From NCBI GenBank assembly GCA_963662375.2, contig CAXXRP010000015.1:124001-188000 (forward strand): a stretch of DNA of 64,000 bases, written 5' to 3'. This DNA is from UBA11612 sp963662375. GTDB lineage: Bacteria; Pseudomonadota; Alphaproteobacteria; Rhodospirillales; Rhodospirillaceae. Both the position numbers and the translations under genes were made by a program. Shown here in pieces: positions 33,481 to 42,186 of this stretch. The notes beneath the pieces were generated by a model. The model was not told the DNA's origin, ran no database searches, and saw nothing but the letters and a program-made list of their open reading frames with translations. Numbering within the stretch: position 1 is the stretch's first letter; each line of letters starts with the position of its first letter.

Positions 33481-36400
33481 TCATATCAGATCGGCATGGC
33501 GCAGTACCTCATCCATCCGTGCGGCCTCCAGTTCCATGGAAAATGGTCCGGCGTCGCCGCCGTGGGTCCACAGCAGCACGCAATGAATGGTGTGATTGGG
33601 ATAAATGGCACGCAGCGCTGCGCGGTAGGTGGCCATCTGAAACACATAGGCGGGGTCCACGTCGTTTTGCGCGCGCGGCGGCGGCCGGTTGGCCTTGTAG
33701 TCGATGATCCAAACATCGGTGTCCGTCACCGCCAGTCGGTCCACCTGGCCCGACACCGCGAATTTGCCCACAAGTCCTGTCAGGGGGACCTCTGCCTTTG
33801 ATCCCGCCGCGAACACCGGTGCGAATGCCGGGTTTTCCAGAACCGCCAAGGTCTCGGTAATGATCCCGTCTTGCGCCACGGCGTCCAGATCCCATCCGGG
33901 CCGTTGTACGAAAGCTGCCGCTGCTTCTCGTCGCTGTGCGGCGGGCATGTCCGGCAAGCTCTGCAATAGGCGGTGGATGATCAGCCCGCGCTGATAGCGC
34001 GTTCGCCCGTCGTCCTTCAGCGGCGCGTTCACAGGCGGATCACTACGCGCGGCCCGTGATGGTGTCAGCGGGTGTGGCGGATCGCTCTCAGGCGGGGGGT
34101 CTTTCCGGCCCCAAGCGGGCAAAGGCACCGGCGCGCGCACCGTTTCAGGCCCCTGTTCCTTTTTCGCCCTCTCCGTCTGTTTCGACGTTAGCCGTAAGAC
34201 CTCGGCACTCGTTAACGCGCCCTTTGTCGCCAGAAAATCATCGATCACGATTTGCGCCTGCGGTTTGCTCTCCACCCCCGCGCGTATCAGGCTGTACCAG
34301 CTTTGGTCGAACTTGACCGGCCTGCGGGTTTTCCACCCACACACATACAACCGGTCCTCGGCCCGGGTCATTGCCACGTACATCAAACGGTGGTACTCGC
34401 GTTCCTGCGCGATCTTCGCCGCGGCGCGTAAATCGCCCGTCACCGGGTCCAGCTCGTCCGCTTTTGACGCCCACAGCAACAGGCGGGAGTCGCCGTTGGT
34501 CCATAACAACTGATCGCGCATTGTCGGCACCTGAGTCGTGTCCGGCAGAAACACAATGGGTGCCTCCAAGCCTTTGGCGCCATGCACGGTCATCACCCTT
34601 ACGGCGTCGGTGCCGCTTTGATCTAAATCGCGTTTAATCTGTGTTTCACTCGCCGCGAGCCAAGATAAAAACCCTTGCAACGATGGCGGGTGGGCTTTCT
34701 CGAAATTGAGCGCGAGGTTCAAAAACTCATCAATCGGATCGTCCGCATCTGCGCCGAGGCGTGCTAGTAATTTGCGTCGCCCGTGACCGGCCACAAGCAC
34801 ATGGCCATACAGCTCGGCCGGCGTCAGGTAATCGGTGAGCGACAGCAAATCGGCCAGCATCGCCTGGGCGTCGCCGAGGTGGCTCTCACTTCCGGCATGG
34901 GCATTCAAAACATCCCAAAGGTGTTTTTCATCGCGGTCATGGGCGAGGGTAAACAACTCCTTCTCGCTCAAACCAACCAGCGGACTGCGGAGGACGGTCG
35001 CCAACGTTAAGTCATCCTCGGGCAACAACAGAAATTCGCCCAAGGCAATCAGGTCCATGACCGCCATTTGATCGGTGAGGATCATTCGGTCTACGCCCGC
35101 CACGGCAATACGGCGTTGTTTCAGTTGCCGTACCAACTCTTCGACAAACCCGGTGCGCCGGCGTACCAGGACCATGATATCGCCGGGACGGATAGATCGA
35201 TCCCTGGACTCAAGGCGCTCTTTCGCCGTGACCATGTGTTCGATGCGCGCGGCCACCAGCGCCGCGAGCCTGTTTTGCGGCGAGTCGCCTTTATGCCGCT
35301 CCACCGGCGGTTTCCAACTGACGGGCGCGTCCGTAATGTCCGGCTCCACGGCCGGCCAAATCTCGACAAGCCCCGCATGGCCTCTGCGCGCGGCAAGGTG
35401 GGTGATTTTTTCCTCAGGCGTTAGAACAATTCCGTCCTTGGCAGTGTTCTGATCAAACACCGCATCTACGGCGTCCAGCACCGCGGGCGCGGACCGGAAC
35501 GAGACGTTCATATCCACGTCTTCCCAACGCTGTTGTGCAGCAAGCACATCGCTCTTGGTGTCCGCATGCTCTCGGTCGAACTCGCCCGGTGCCGCGCCCT
35601 GGAAGCTGTAGATGGATTGTTTCCGGTCGCCTACGGCAAAAACCGTACGCGGCGCGGGCGACCTTTCTTCATGGCGTCCGCGCCCGGTGAAAAATTCATC
35701 CCGTAGCGGTTTGACGATGGCCCATTGGTCGGGGTTGGTATCCTGGGCCTCGTCGATCAGAATGTGGTCGATGCCTCCGTCTAGTTTGTACAGCACCCAC
35801 TCGGCAACACCGGGCCTCTCCAGCAGCTGCCGCGTGGTTTGAATAAGATCGTCGTAGTCCATCAGTCCGCGCCGCGCTTTGTCCGTGTTGTATCGGTCCA
35901 GCAAGTCCCCGCCGATGCGCATCAGGGCGCTCGTGCCCTCGGCCACCCCCACCGCTTTCAGGCACGCCGTTGCGCTGTGGATGCGCCCAGCCTCGGCTTG
36001 CAGCACGGTCATGATATCGGGGTTTGCCACGCCGAGTTTCTTTGTGATGAGCGACGCGCGGATATCGCCCTTTTGGGTGATGAAACGCGACGCATAGGTT
36101 GCGAACGTTTCACCCCGCGTCTTTGATACGCCCAGCCAATCAGCGATGCTTTGGCCGCGTGCCTGATCGTTCTTTGTGCCCGTGGCTAAAACCTGCACTG
36201 CCAGTCTTAAAGACGGACCATCGAACGCGTCGTTGGCGCAAGCCGCATCAATCATCGACTCTTCGGTGTCGCCCGGTAGAAGTCCTAGCATCGCCCGCAT
36301 GGCGGCAATGGACCCGTCCAGTCCGCTGTGTTCACCTAACATACGAGCTAGTTTGCTGCGCCCGGCGATCAGCGCACCCATCAACTCACTGAAATTGGAC

Positions 36401-36972
36401 TCGTGCACCCGCGCCGTCAGAACCGACAGCGCATCGGCCAACTCATCGTCGCCGCCTTCATGAGCGTGGGCGATGGCATCTTCCAACGCCTCCTCCAAAG
36501 CTTCGGCGGCATCCCGCTCATCCATCAGGGCGAAGTGCGGCGCGATACCGGCTTCCAGCGGAAATCGCCGCAGCAAAGATTGGCAGAAGGCATGCAATGT
36601 CGAGATCTGCATGCCGCCCGGCGCATCCAGCACCTCGGCGAACAGCCGCCGCGCCCGCGCGATAACCGCCTCGTCGGCCTTACCTCGGACAAGGCGCTCA
36701 ACGTCGTCACGCAGATCGCGGTCCTCGGCCGTCACCCACGCGGCCAAACACTGCGAGATACGGTTGCCCATTTCCGCCGCCGCGGCTTTGGTGAACGTTA
36801 GGCACAGGATGCGGTGTGGCGCAGTGCCCGCGAGCAGCAACGCCAGGACCCGCTCCGCCAGTACCTTGGTTTTGCCCGACCCCGCCGAGGCGCTCACCCA
36901 CACGCTGGTGCCCGGGTCAATCGCCGTGCTTTGTGCGCGGTTGGCGACGGCGGTTGCGTCCATCGGGTTCAT
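33481..36972 (-). CDS. addA: Double-strand break repair helicase-nuclease AddA
   Basis: A 1163-residue UvrD-type helicase with a C-terminal RecB-like nuclease. The ATP loop is SASAGSGKTKVLAERV (GSGKT at 31-35); later motifs include ILIDEAQDTNPDQW (Walker B), GDRKQSIYSFQGA (motif III), VMTVHGAKGLEAPIVF (motif V) and MYVAMTRAEDRLYV (motif VI). The nuclease core near the C-terminus reads VWIIDYKANRPPP with upstream Asp/Glu. With AddB it resects double-strand ends for RecA loading. ATG overlaps the addB stop as ATGA, indicating coupled translation. Confidence 0.96.
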   Translation of the reverse strand: MNPMDATAVANRAQSTAIDPGTSVWVSASAGSGKTKVLAERVLALLLAGTAPHRILCLTFTKAAAAEMGNRISQCLAAWVTAEDRDLRDDVERLVRGKADEAVIARARRLFAEVLDAPGGMQISTLHAFCQSLLRRFPLEAGIAPHFALMDERDAAEALEEALEDAIAHAHEGGDDELADALSVLTARVHESNFSELMGALIAGRSKLARMLGEHSGLDGSIAAMRAMLGLLPGDTEESMIDAACANDAFDGPSLRLAVQVLATGTKNDQARGQSIADWLGVSKTRGETFATYASRFITQKGDIRASLITKKLGVANPDIMTVLQAEAGRIHSATACLKAVGVAEGTSALMRIGGDLLDRYNTDKARRGLMDYDDLIQTTRQLLERPGVAEWVLYKLDGGIDHILIDEAQDTNPDQWAIVKPLRDEFFTGRGRHEERSPAPRTVFAVGDRKQSIYSFQGAAPGEFDREHADTKSDVLAAQQRWEDVDMNVSFRSAPAVLDAVDAVFDQNTAKDGIVLTPEEKITHLAARRGHAGLVEIWPAVEPDITDAPVSWKPPVERHKGDSPQNRLAALVAARIEHMVTAKERLESRDRSIRPGDIMVLVRRRTGFVEELVRQLKQRRIAVAGVDRMILTDQMAVMDLIALGEFLLLPEDDLTLATVLRSPLVGLSEKELFTLAHDRDEKHLWDVLNAHAGSESHLGDAQAMLADLLSLTDYLTPAELYGHVLVAGHGRRKLLARLGADADDPIDEFLNLALNFEKAHPPSLQGFLSWLAASETQIKRDLDQSGTDAVRVMTVHGAKGLEAPIVFLPDTTQVPTMRDQLLWTNGDSRLLLWASKADELDPVTGDLRAAAKIAQEREYHRLMYVAMTRAEDRLYVCGWKTRRPVKFDQSWYSLIRAGVESKPQAQIVIDDFLATKGALTSAEVLRLTSKQTERAKKEQGPETVRAPVPLPAWGRKDPPPESDPPHPLTPSRAARSDPPVNAPLKDDGRTRYQRGLIIHRLLQSLPDMPAAQRREAAAAFVQRPGWDLDAVAQDGIITETLAVLENPAFAPVFAAGSKAEVPLTGLVGKFAVSGQVDRLAVTDTDVWIIDYKANRPPPRAQNDVDPAYVFQMATYRAALRAIYPNHTIHCVLLWTHGGDAGPFSMELEAARMDEVLRHADLI

Positions 36973-39900
36973 GTGTCGTCCTCACCAGCGGCCCATTCCT
37001 TCACCCGGGCCAAATGTCCGTAGTCGTTGTACGATGGCCCATAAGTAGGATTGGGGCGTGCTTCGTAGGGCGTGCTCGGGTCGTCGAATTTAGCGATCAA
37101 CGCCGTGAGGCCTTTGCGCGCCTCAGCGGCCAAAGCACTCGCGTCGCCCTCGACAACGGACTCATGGCCGCCGTCACCCCGTCCGTGCAAATGCCAAAAA
37201 CTCAGCGCGTCGAGTTTCCCCTTAGGCACACCATCAAAGTCGCCTGCCGCGATCATGGCCGCTTCTAAAGGTAGTTGCGGCGAGAAGCCGGCGATAATCT
37301 CGTCGTCCGATGGCGGTGTGCCGGTCTTGTAGTCGATCACGGTGATGCGGCCGTCCTTGCTGTGGTCGATGCGGTCGGCTTTACCCACCAGTTTGAACGA
37401 TCCGGCGGGTCCGGGCAGGGTCATCTCGCCCCTTATTTCAACGAAGGATTGGCTGAGTTCATGTCGGCGCGCGTTTTCTGTATCCACGAACCATGCAGCG
37501 ATGCGCTCAAAGCGCGGCTTCCAGAAGGCTAATATCCCCGGGCGCACAGCTTCCTGCTTGAACACCTCATCACCAATCTTCAAAAGGTTTGTCAGCGCAT
37601 TTTTTGGCAACGGGCACGTCGGATATGTGGCGATAAACTGGTGTAAGGCGTGGTGCACCAGCGAGCCGTAATCAGCGGCGCTCGCGTCTTGGTCCAGTGG
37701 CTCCAGCGCCTTCAGTTTCAGCACATAGCGCGCATAGATGCCGTAGGGGTCGCGCATCCACGTCTCGATTTCCGTCACCGACAGACGGCGCGGTCGGGAG
37801 TCGACCGGCGGCTTTGGCGCGGGCGGGGAAATGGAGTTGTTGTACGAATCCGGCGCCGTCAGGTCTCGCGCCCACGGCAGCCACACGCCCGCCTCTTCAC
37901 GGAACGCCTCAGTCAGTCCTACGGCGTCTACGGCTCGCTCAAGGCGCATCAACCACCGAGAGGGTACAGTAGGTGTGCCGTCAACTCTTTCCGAACGGGT
38001 CATGATCACCCGTGGTCCGCACATAGCGTGAGCGATATCGTGTGCGGCGAGGCCGATTCGCCGTTCCGGCGAGGGCAGGCCGAATTTCTTGCGCATTGGC
38101 TGGCTCATCCATGGATCAGCCTCTGCTTCGGCCGGCCATGTGCCTTCGTTAAGTCCGGCGAGGATAAGAACATCAAAGCGTTGCAATCGCGCTTCCAGCG
38201 GTCCGAGGATGTGCAAACGCGGATGCTTGCTGTAACGTGGGCGCACTGCTCGCGCGCTCATCAAGACTTCAAGCAATGCCGGATAGTCCAGCGGCGAAAT
38301 GGGGGGCATGACATCGCAGCACTGCGCCAGTTCGGCAATAAAGACGCTTGCCGCTTCGCCCGCATCCTCAGCCCAAAGACGCAGCGGACCCGGCGCATCG
38401 TCCGTCGACGCTAATTCTTCCGCAGCTGCCATATGCGCATTCAGAAGTTTTGAAATCGCGACGGAGTCCGTTTTCATCATGGCTGCGAATTCCCCGCAGC
38501 TTTTTTTTAAGTGTCTAATCCAAGCCTCGATATCGCCTTCGCCAGCATCAAGAGTTTTTGACAGCGCTTTCAGCCCGGCAAGCCCGGCGGGTGGGCGCGG
38601 CCCGCGCAGGATTTTCATCTCAACGCGCCGCGTAAGTCTTCTGAACGCGGCGGGATCCAATCCGGCGGCGGCGAGGGGGTGTTTACACACCGCCAGAGTC
38701 GGTACCGGCGCGAAATCTTCGTCCACCATCACCGCGATCAAACGCAGGAACGCACCCGGCGGTGTCTTGTGCAAAGGCCTTCCGGCCGAGTCGTCGATAT
38801 CGATACCCCACCGTTTCAACTCTACTGAAACACGTTCCGCCAACGTACGATCCGGCGTGACCACTGCGCAGGTGCGCCCGTCTTCGGTCAACGCTTTGCG
38901 CATCGCTAATGAAATAACTTCGGCTTCTTCACGCGGCGCCGGGCAATTTATTTGCGTCAGACCCTTAACCGCCGAAGAGTCCATAGGCGTCATCGATCGC
39001 CACGCGTGCGTTGTTGCGGCCGGACGCATCACTTCAGTCAAAAACCGCGATTTCACCGTGCTAATTTCGCACTCTGACCATGGACCCGCCGTGCAGCAAC
39101 GGCCGGTCGGCCACGGTCGCACCGCGCCTGGGGGTACCTCAAACCGGCGCAAAAGCTGTTTAAAACCGTACTGTGGGTGTGATTTATCCACCGCTAACCA
39201 GTCGTTCTCGCCGAGCATCTGGTCTAATCCGGGCAGCACCACGGCCCCGTCCTCCATGCCAGCCACGGTGGCTAAAAGCTCTGCCGTTGCGGGAATGCTC
39301 CCGGTAGAGCCGGCGGCAATCACCGGTCCCGCCGCGCCGCCGCTGGCCCAAATCCGCGCCTGAGCAGCAAAAACCCGGTTGCGATGGTCCGCTGGGTCGA
39401 TGGCGCCTTCCGCCTTCAGGATTTCCGGCCAGGACTCGGTGAGAATCCCAAGGAATTTCAGGGTGATCTTCCAGTGCTCCGCATAATCTTCCGGTACCAG
39501 ATCCGGTAATTTCTCGAACGACAATTGCTCGGTTTGTACCTGGTCCAAAAACTTGGCGAGTTCTTCCGCCAGCCGCAGCGCCCGCTCCGGATGCGATTCG
39601 CCTTGGGCCTGAATCAACCGCGCCAAAAGAAGCTGCCGCTTCAACGGCGCGATGGGCGGCGGAATATTTTCGGCCGTCTCGGCACCACTGAACGACGAAA
39701 ATAAAACTTCGTCCTCATCTAAATCGTTGAGCGGCATCAGGCGCGGCAGCAATAAAGGTTTGCCGTCGTTCAGACGCAAAAAAGATTCGCGTAAATTCCG
39801 ACATGCGCGCCGTGTTGGCAGTAGCACAGTTGTTGAAGCAAGTGTTAGAGGATCGTCACCAGCGTCGCCCAGAATGCCGTAAGCCAACGCGTCGACGAAC

Positions 39901-39977
39901 GGCAAATGCGCGGCCACGGTGAACACGGCGGGCTTTGTCTTCGCCAGCGTACGCCATGTCTGGGGTTTTGAAGTCAT
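36969..39977 (-). CDS. addB: Double-strand break repair nuclease subunit AddB
   Basis: A 1002-residue partner of AddA with the layout of alphaproteobacterial AddB: degenerate helicase region (STTVLLPTRRACRNLRESFL), conserved VIAAGSTGSIPATAELLATV and ILAGLNEGTWPAEAEADPWM, LSVTEIETWMRDPYGIYARY, and the C-terminal nuclease core RITVIDYKTGTPP. It usually lacks a working helicase motor in this class and acts in Chi-like recognition plus the second-strand nuclease. ATG overlaps the murU stop (ATGA), and the stop overlaps addA in the same way, so these genes form a tightly packed operon. Confidence 0.95.
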   Translation of the reverse strand: MTSKPQTWRTLAKTKPAVFTVAAHLPFVDALAYGILGDAGDDPLTLASTTVLLPTRRACRNLRESFLRLNDGKPLLLPRLMPLNDLDEDEVLFSSFSGAETAENIPPPIAPLKRQLLLARLIQAQGESHPERALRLAEELAKFLDQVQTEQLSFEKLPDLVPEDYAEHWKITLKFLGILTESWPEILKAEGAIDPADHRNRVFAAQARIWASGGAAGPVIAAGSTGSIPATAELLATVAGMEDGAVVLPGLDQMLGENDWLAVDKSHPQYGFKQLLRRFEVPPGAVRPWPTGRCCTAGPWSECEISTVKSRFLTEVMRPAATTHAWRSMTPMDSSAVKGLTQINCPAPREEAEVISLAMRKALTEDGRTCAVVTPDRTLAERVSVELKRWGIDIDDSAGRPLHKTPPGAFLRLIAVMVDEDFAPVPTLAVCKHPLAAAGLDPAAFRRLTRRVEMKILRGPRPPAGLAGLKALSKTLDAGEGDIEAWIRHLKKSCGEFAAMMKTDSVAISKLLNAHMAAAEELASTDDAPGPLRLWAEDAGEAASVFIAELAQCCDVMPPISPLDYPALLEVLMSARAVRPRYSKHPRLHILGPLEARLQRFDVLILAGLNEGTWPAEAEADPWMSQPMRKKFGLPSPERRIGLAAHDIAHAMCGPRVIMTRSERVDGTPTVPSRWLMRLERAVDAVGLTEAFREEAGVWLPWARDLTAPDSYNNSISPPAPKPPVDSRPRRLSVTEIETWMRDPYGIYARYVLKLKALEPLDQDASAADYGSLVHHALHQFIATYPTCPLPKNALTNLLKIGDEVFKQEAVRPGILAFWKPRFERIAAWFVDTENARRHELSQSFVEIRGEMTLPGPAGSFKLVGKADRIDHSKDGRITVIDYKTGTPPSDDEIIAGFSPQLPLEAAMIAAGDFDGVPKGKLDALSFWHLHGRGDGGHESVVEGDASALAAEARKGLTALIAKFDDPSTPYEARPNPTYGPSYNDYGHLARVKEWAAGEDDT

Positions 39978-40693
39978 CGTGCCAGCAACGCCGCATTTGT
40001 TTTTTCAACGGCATCCGGCGTGCCCACGTGGAACCACATACCATCGTGCACAACGGCCTTCAGGCGGTGGGTTGCAATCGCGCGGTCCCAAACCTTGTTC
40101 ATGGGAAACGGTTTGGCTTTTTCACCCGTCATGACGCGAGGATGCATGATCTGAATGCCGGTATAGGCATATGGTGCGCGCGCCGGGGTGCCTCGGCGCG
40201 TGAGAAAACCGTCGTTGCCCCTAAAAAAATCCACGGCACCATCAAAACCGTGCGCAGTTTCCATGGGATGTAGCAGCATCAACACATCGAGTTCGTCGGG
40301 GTTCCAAGCGTTAGCCAGACGGTTCAACGCAGGTGTTTCGCCGTCCAGAGTGATGGTATCGCAGCTGAAAACAAAGAATGGGTCTCCGCCAATCACTGGC
40401 AGCGCCTTGACGATGCCGCCGCCGGTGTCCAGCAAGCACTTCGTTTCGTCGGAAATCGAAATGGTTGGTTTTTGGCGCAGCTTCAAATGCTCGGTGATCT
40501 GCGGAGCCAGGTGATGAACGTTTACCACCGTGTGCAGCACACCGGCCATACCCAGTTGGTCCAACTGCCAGTCGATCAGCGCTTTGCCGCCGACTTCAAT
40601 CAAAGGCTTTGGTGTCCGGTCCGTCAGTGGTTTCATGCGCGTACCAAGGCCCGCGGCAAGAAGCATGGCTGTGGCGGGCATCGCGCCGCTCAT
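39974..40693 (-). CDS. murU: N-acetylmuramate alpha-1-phosphate uridylyltransferase (MurU-type nucleotidyltransferase)
   Basis: A 239-residue nucleotidyltransferase with the signature LAAGLGTRMKPLTDRTPKPL near residues 12-31 and FVFSCDTITLDG for the metal-binding Asp. MurU converts MurNAc-1-phosphate to UDP-MurNAc, letting recycled cell-wall sugar bypass de novo synthesis. The assignment relies on the next upstream gene, an AmgK-like kinase that would produce MurNAc-1-phosphate. The start at 40693 overlaps the amgK stop (ATGA). Without the neighbour it could be read only as a generic sugar-phosphate nucleotidyltransferase. Confidence 0.85.
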   Translation of the reverse strand: MSGAMPATAMLLAAGLGTRMKPLTDRTPKPLIEVGGKALIDWQLDQLGMAGVLHTVVNVHHLAPQITEHLKLRQKPTISISDETKCLLDTGGGIVKALPVIGGDPFFVFSCDTITLDGETPALNRLANAWNPDELDVLMLLHPMETAHGFDGAVDFFRGNDGFLTRRGTPARAPYAYTGIQIMHPRVMTGEKAKPFPMNKVWDRAIATHRLKAVVHDGMWFHVGTPDAVEKTNAALLAR

Positions 40694-41691
40694 GATCGTA
40701 GCGTCCGTAAGTTCGGCGGCACGAATGTGTCTATCCACGCCTTCAAGTCATTCAACGCGGGATGAGCAAGGCACCGATCCATGTAGCGCCACAAACGCGG
40801 CATGTGCCGCATATAAAGCGGCTTGCCGTCGCGCGCTTTGAGCCGTGCGAATGTACCGATCACGCGCACATGACGTTGTGCAGCCATCACCGCCCACGAG
40901 ATTTTAAAATCATGCGGCTTCAGCAACGGAAAGGCGTCTAGGTACCGTTGTTTCAATTCGGCGATCAGTGCTGGGCTCACGTCGCGGCGCGCGTCTTCCA
41001 GCAAAGACATTAGATCGTAGGTGACAGGCCCGGCCACCGCGTCCTGAAAGTCTAGAAGCCCGCAGGCTTTGATTCCCTCGCGGTCAGGCAACAATAGAAG
41101 GTTGTCCACATGGTAGTCGAATAACACGAGTGACGTCGGTGCCGTCCATGCTAGCGGCAATATACTCTGCCAAATGGATTGAAATTCATCGATAGCCGAT
41201 GAGGATAAGGGCGGAGCGTTTATCAAAGGCACATACCACTCGTTCAAGCGCCCGACTTCCTCGAGCAAACGCGGCATGCCGTAGGGTTCAACACCGGCAG
41301 GCACGGCCTGATTTTCCGGCAAGCGGTGAAGCGCGATCAACACATCGGTCGCAAGCGTGTAAAGCTCATGCTCACTGTGCCCCTGCGCCAGTAACTGCGT
41401 ATACGTGCCGTCCCCTAGGTCTTCCAGCAACAGCAGGCCCGTATCCGCATCCGCTGCCAGAATTTCGGGGGCGGAAAATTCTTGTTTGAACAAATGCCGT
41501 GCGATGAGCATGAACAAGCGCACATTTTCTTGGGGCAGCGGTGCATCCATAAGCACAGCTCTGCCGCTTGATCCCTCAAGACGATCGTATTTTCGGAATG
41601 AGGCATCGCCTGCCAGGTGCCAGCGTTTGGCGCCGCTCCAGCCGTGCTCTTGGAGGAAAGCGGCAACGAGCGCCTCACGATTAGCGGACAC
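40690..41691 (-). CDS. amgK: N-acetylmuramate/N-acetylglucosamine kinase (AmgK-type aminoglycoside phosphotransferase fold)
   Basis: A 333-residue APH-fold kinase. Features are HLAGDASFRKYDRL near the N-terminus, the nucleotide hinge LLLEDLGDGTY, the catalytic loop VLFDYHVDNLLL (in place of HGDxxxxN) and the metal Asp in GLLDFQDAVAGPVTYDLMSL. AmgK phosphorylates the anomeric position of MurNAc and GlcNAc in peptidoglycan recycling, the step before MurU. The gene overlaps tsaE by 11 bases and murU by four. Family-level assignment is strong; the AmgK role follows from the pairing with murU. Confidence 0.87.
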   Translation of the reverse strand: MSANREALVAAFLQEHGWSGAKRWHLAGDASFRKYDRLEGSSGRAVLMDAPLPQENVRLFMLIARHLFKQEFSAPEILAADADTGLLLLEDLGDGTYTQLLAQGHSEHELYTLATDVLIALHRLPENQAVPAGVEPYGMPRLLEEVGRLNEWYVPLINAPPLSSSAIDEFQSIWQSILPLAWTAPTSLVLFDYHVDNLLLLPDREGIKACGLLDFQDAVAGPVTYDLMSLLEDARRDVSPALIAELKQRYLDAFPLLKPHDFKISWAVMAAQRHVRVIGTFARLKARDGKPLYMRHMPRLWRYMDRCLAHPALNDLKAWIDTFVPPNLRTLRS

Positions 41692-42175
41692 GGTTCACCA
41701 CTTCATTCATTCGTTCGCGCCAGTTCGATTTTCCTGAGAGCCGAACCTCGCGCCCGCCGCTACTCGGGGCTGATGATAGTTCAACCTCAAGACACGTCCG
41801 TGGCACGTGTGGTCCTAGGCGCTCTGGCCATTCTATCAAAGTGATCCCGTCGATCTGCGCGTCCTCCAGTCCCAGTTCCAGCACGTCGTTCGGTGAGTCG
41901 AGACGATACAAATCAAAATGCCACACAAGTCCCCGTGGTGTTTCGTATGTTTGCACCAGTGTAAATGTCGGGCTCACAACTTCTTCTTCCGCACCGGCGA
42001 GCCTCTGGATGAATCCACGCGCGAGAGTGGTCTTGCCCGCGCCCAGCGGTCCTTTGAGGGCGATCACATCGCCTGGGCGCGCCGATTCGGCCAGCACTGC
42101 ACCGAATTTCATTGTGTCCAACTCCAATGGAAGCGATAGCGGACCGTGATTCGGTAGCAAAAATATCTCGGACAT
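41681..42175 (-). CDS. tsaE: tRNA threonylcarbamoyladenosine biosynthesis ATPase TsaE
   Basis: A 164-residue P-loop ATPase: KGPLGAGKTTLARGF at residues 41-55, VVSPTFTLVQTY and the WHFDLYRLDSPNDVLELGLE motif all match TsaE/YjeE. It works with TsaB and TsaD to put the t6A modification on tRNAs reading ANN codons. The start at 42175 gives the normal N-terminus; 24 extra upstream codons lack family similarity. It overlaps amgK by 11 bases and lies 11 bases after the DivL-type kinase gene. Confidence 0.94.
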   Translation of the reverse strand: MSEIFLLPNHGPLSLPLELDTMKFGAVLAESARPGDVIALKGPLGAGKTTLARGFIQRLAGAEEEVVSPTFTLVQTYETPRGLVWHFDLYRLDSPNDVLELGLEDAQIDGITLIEWPERLGPHVPRTCLEVELSSAPSSGGREVRLSGKSNWRERMNEVVNRVR

Positions 42176-42186
42176 GATGCGCGTCT

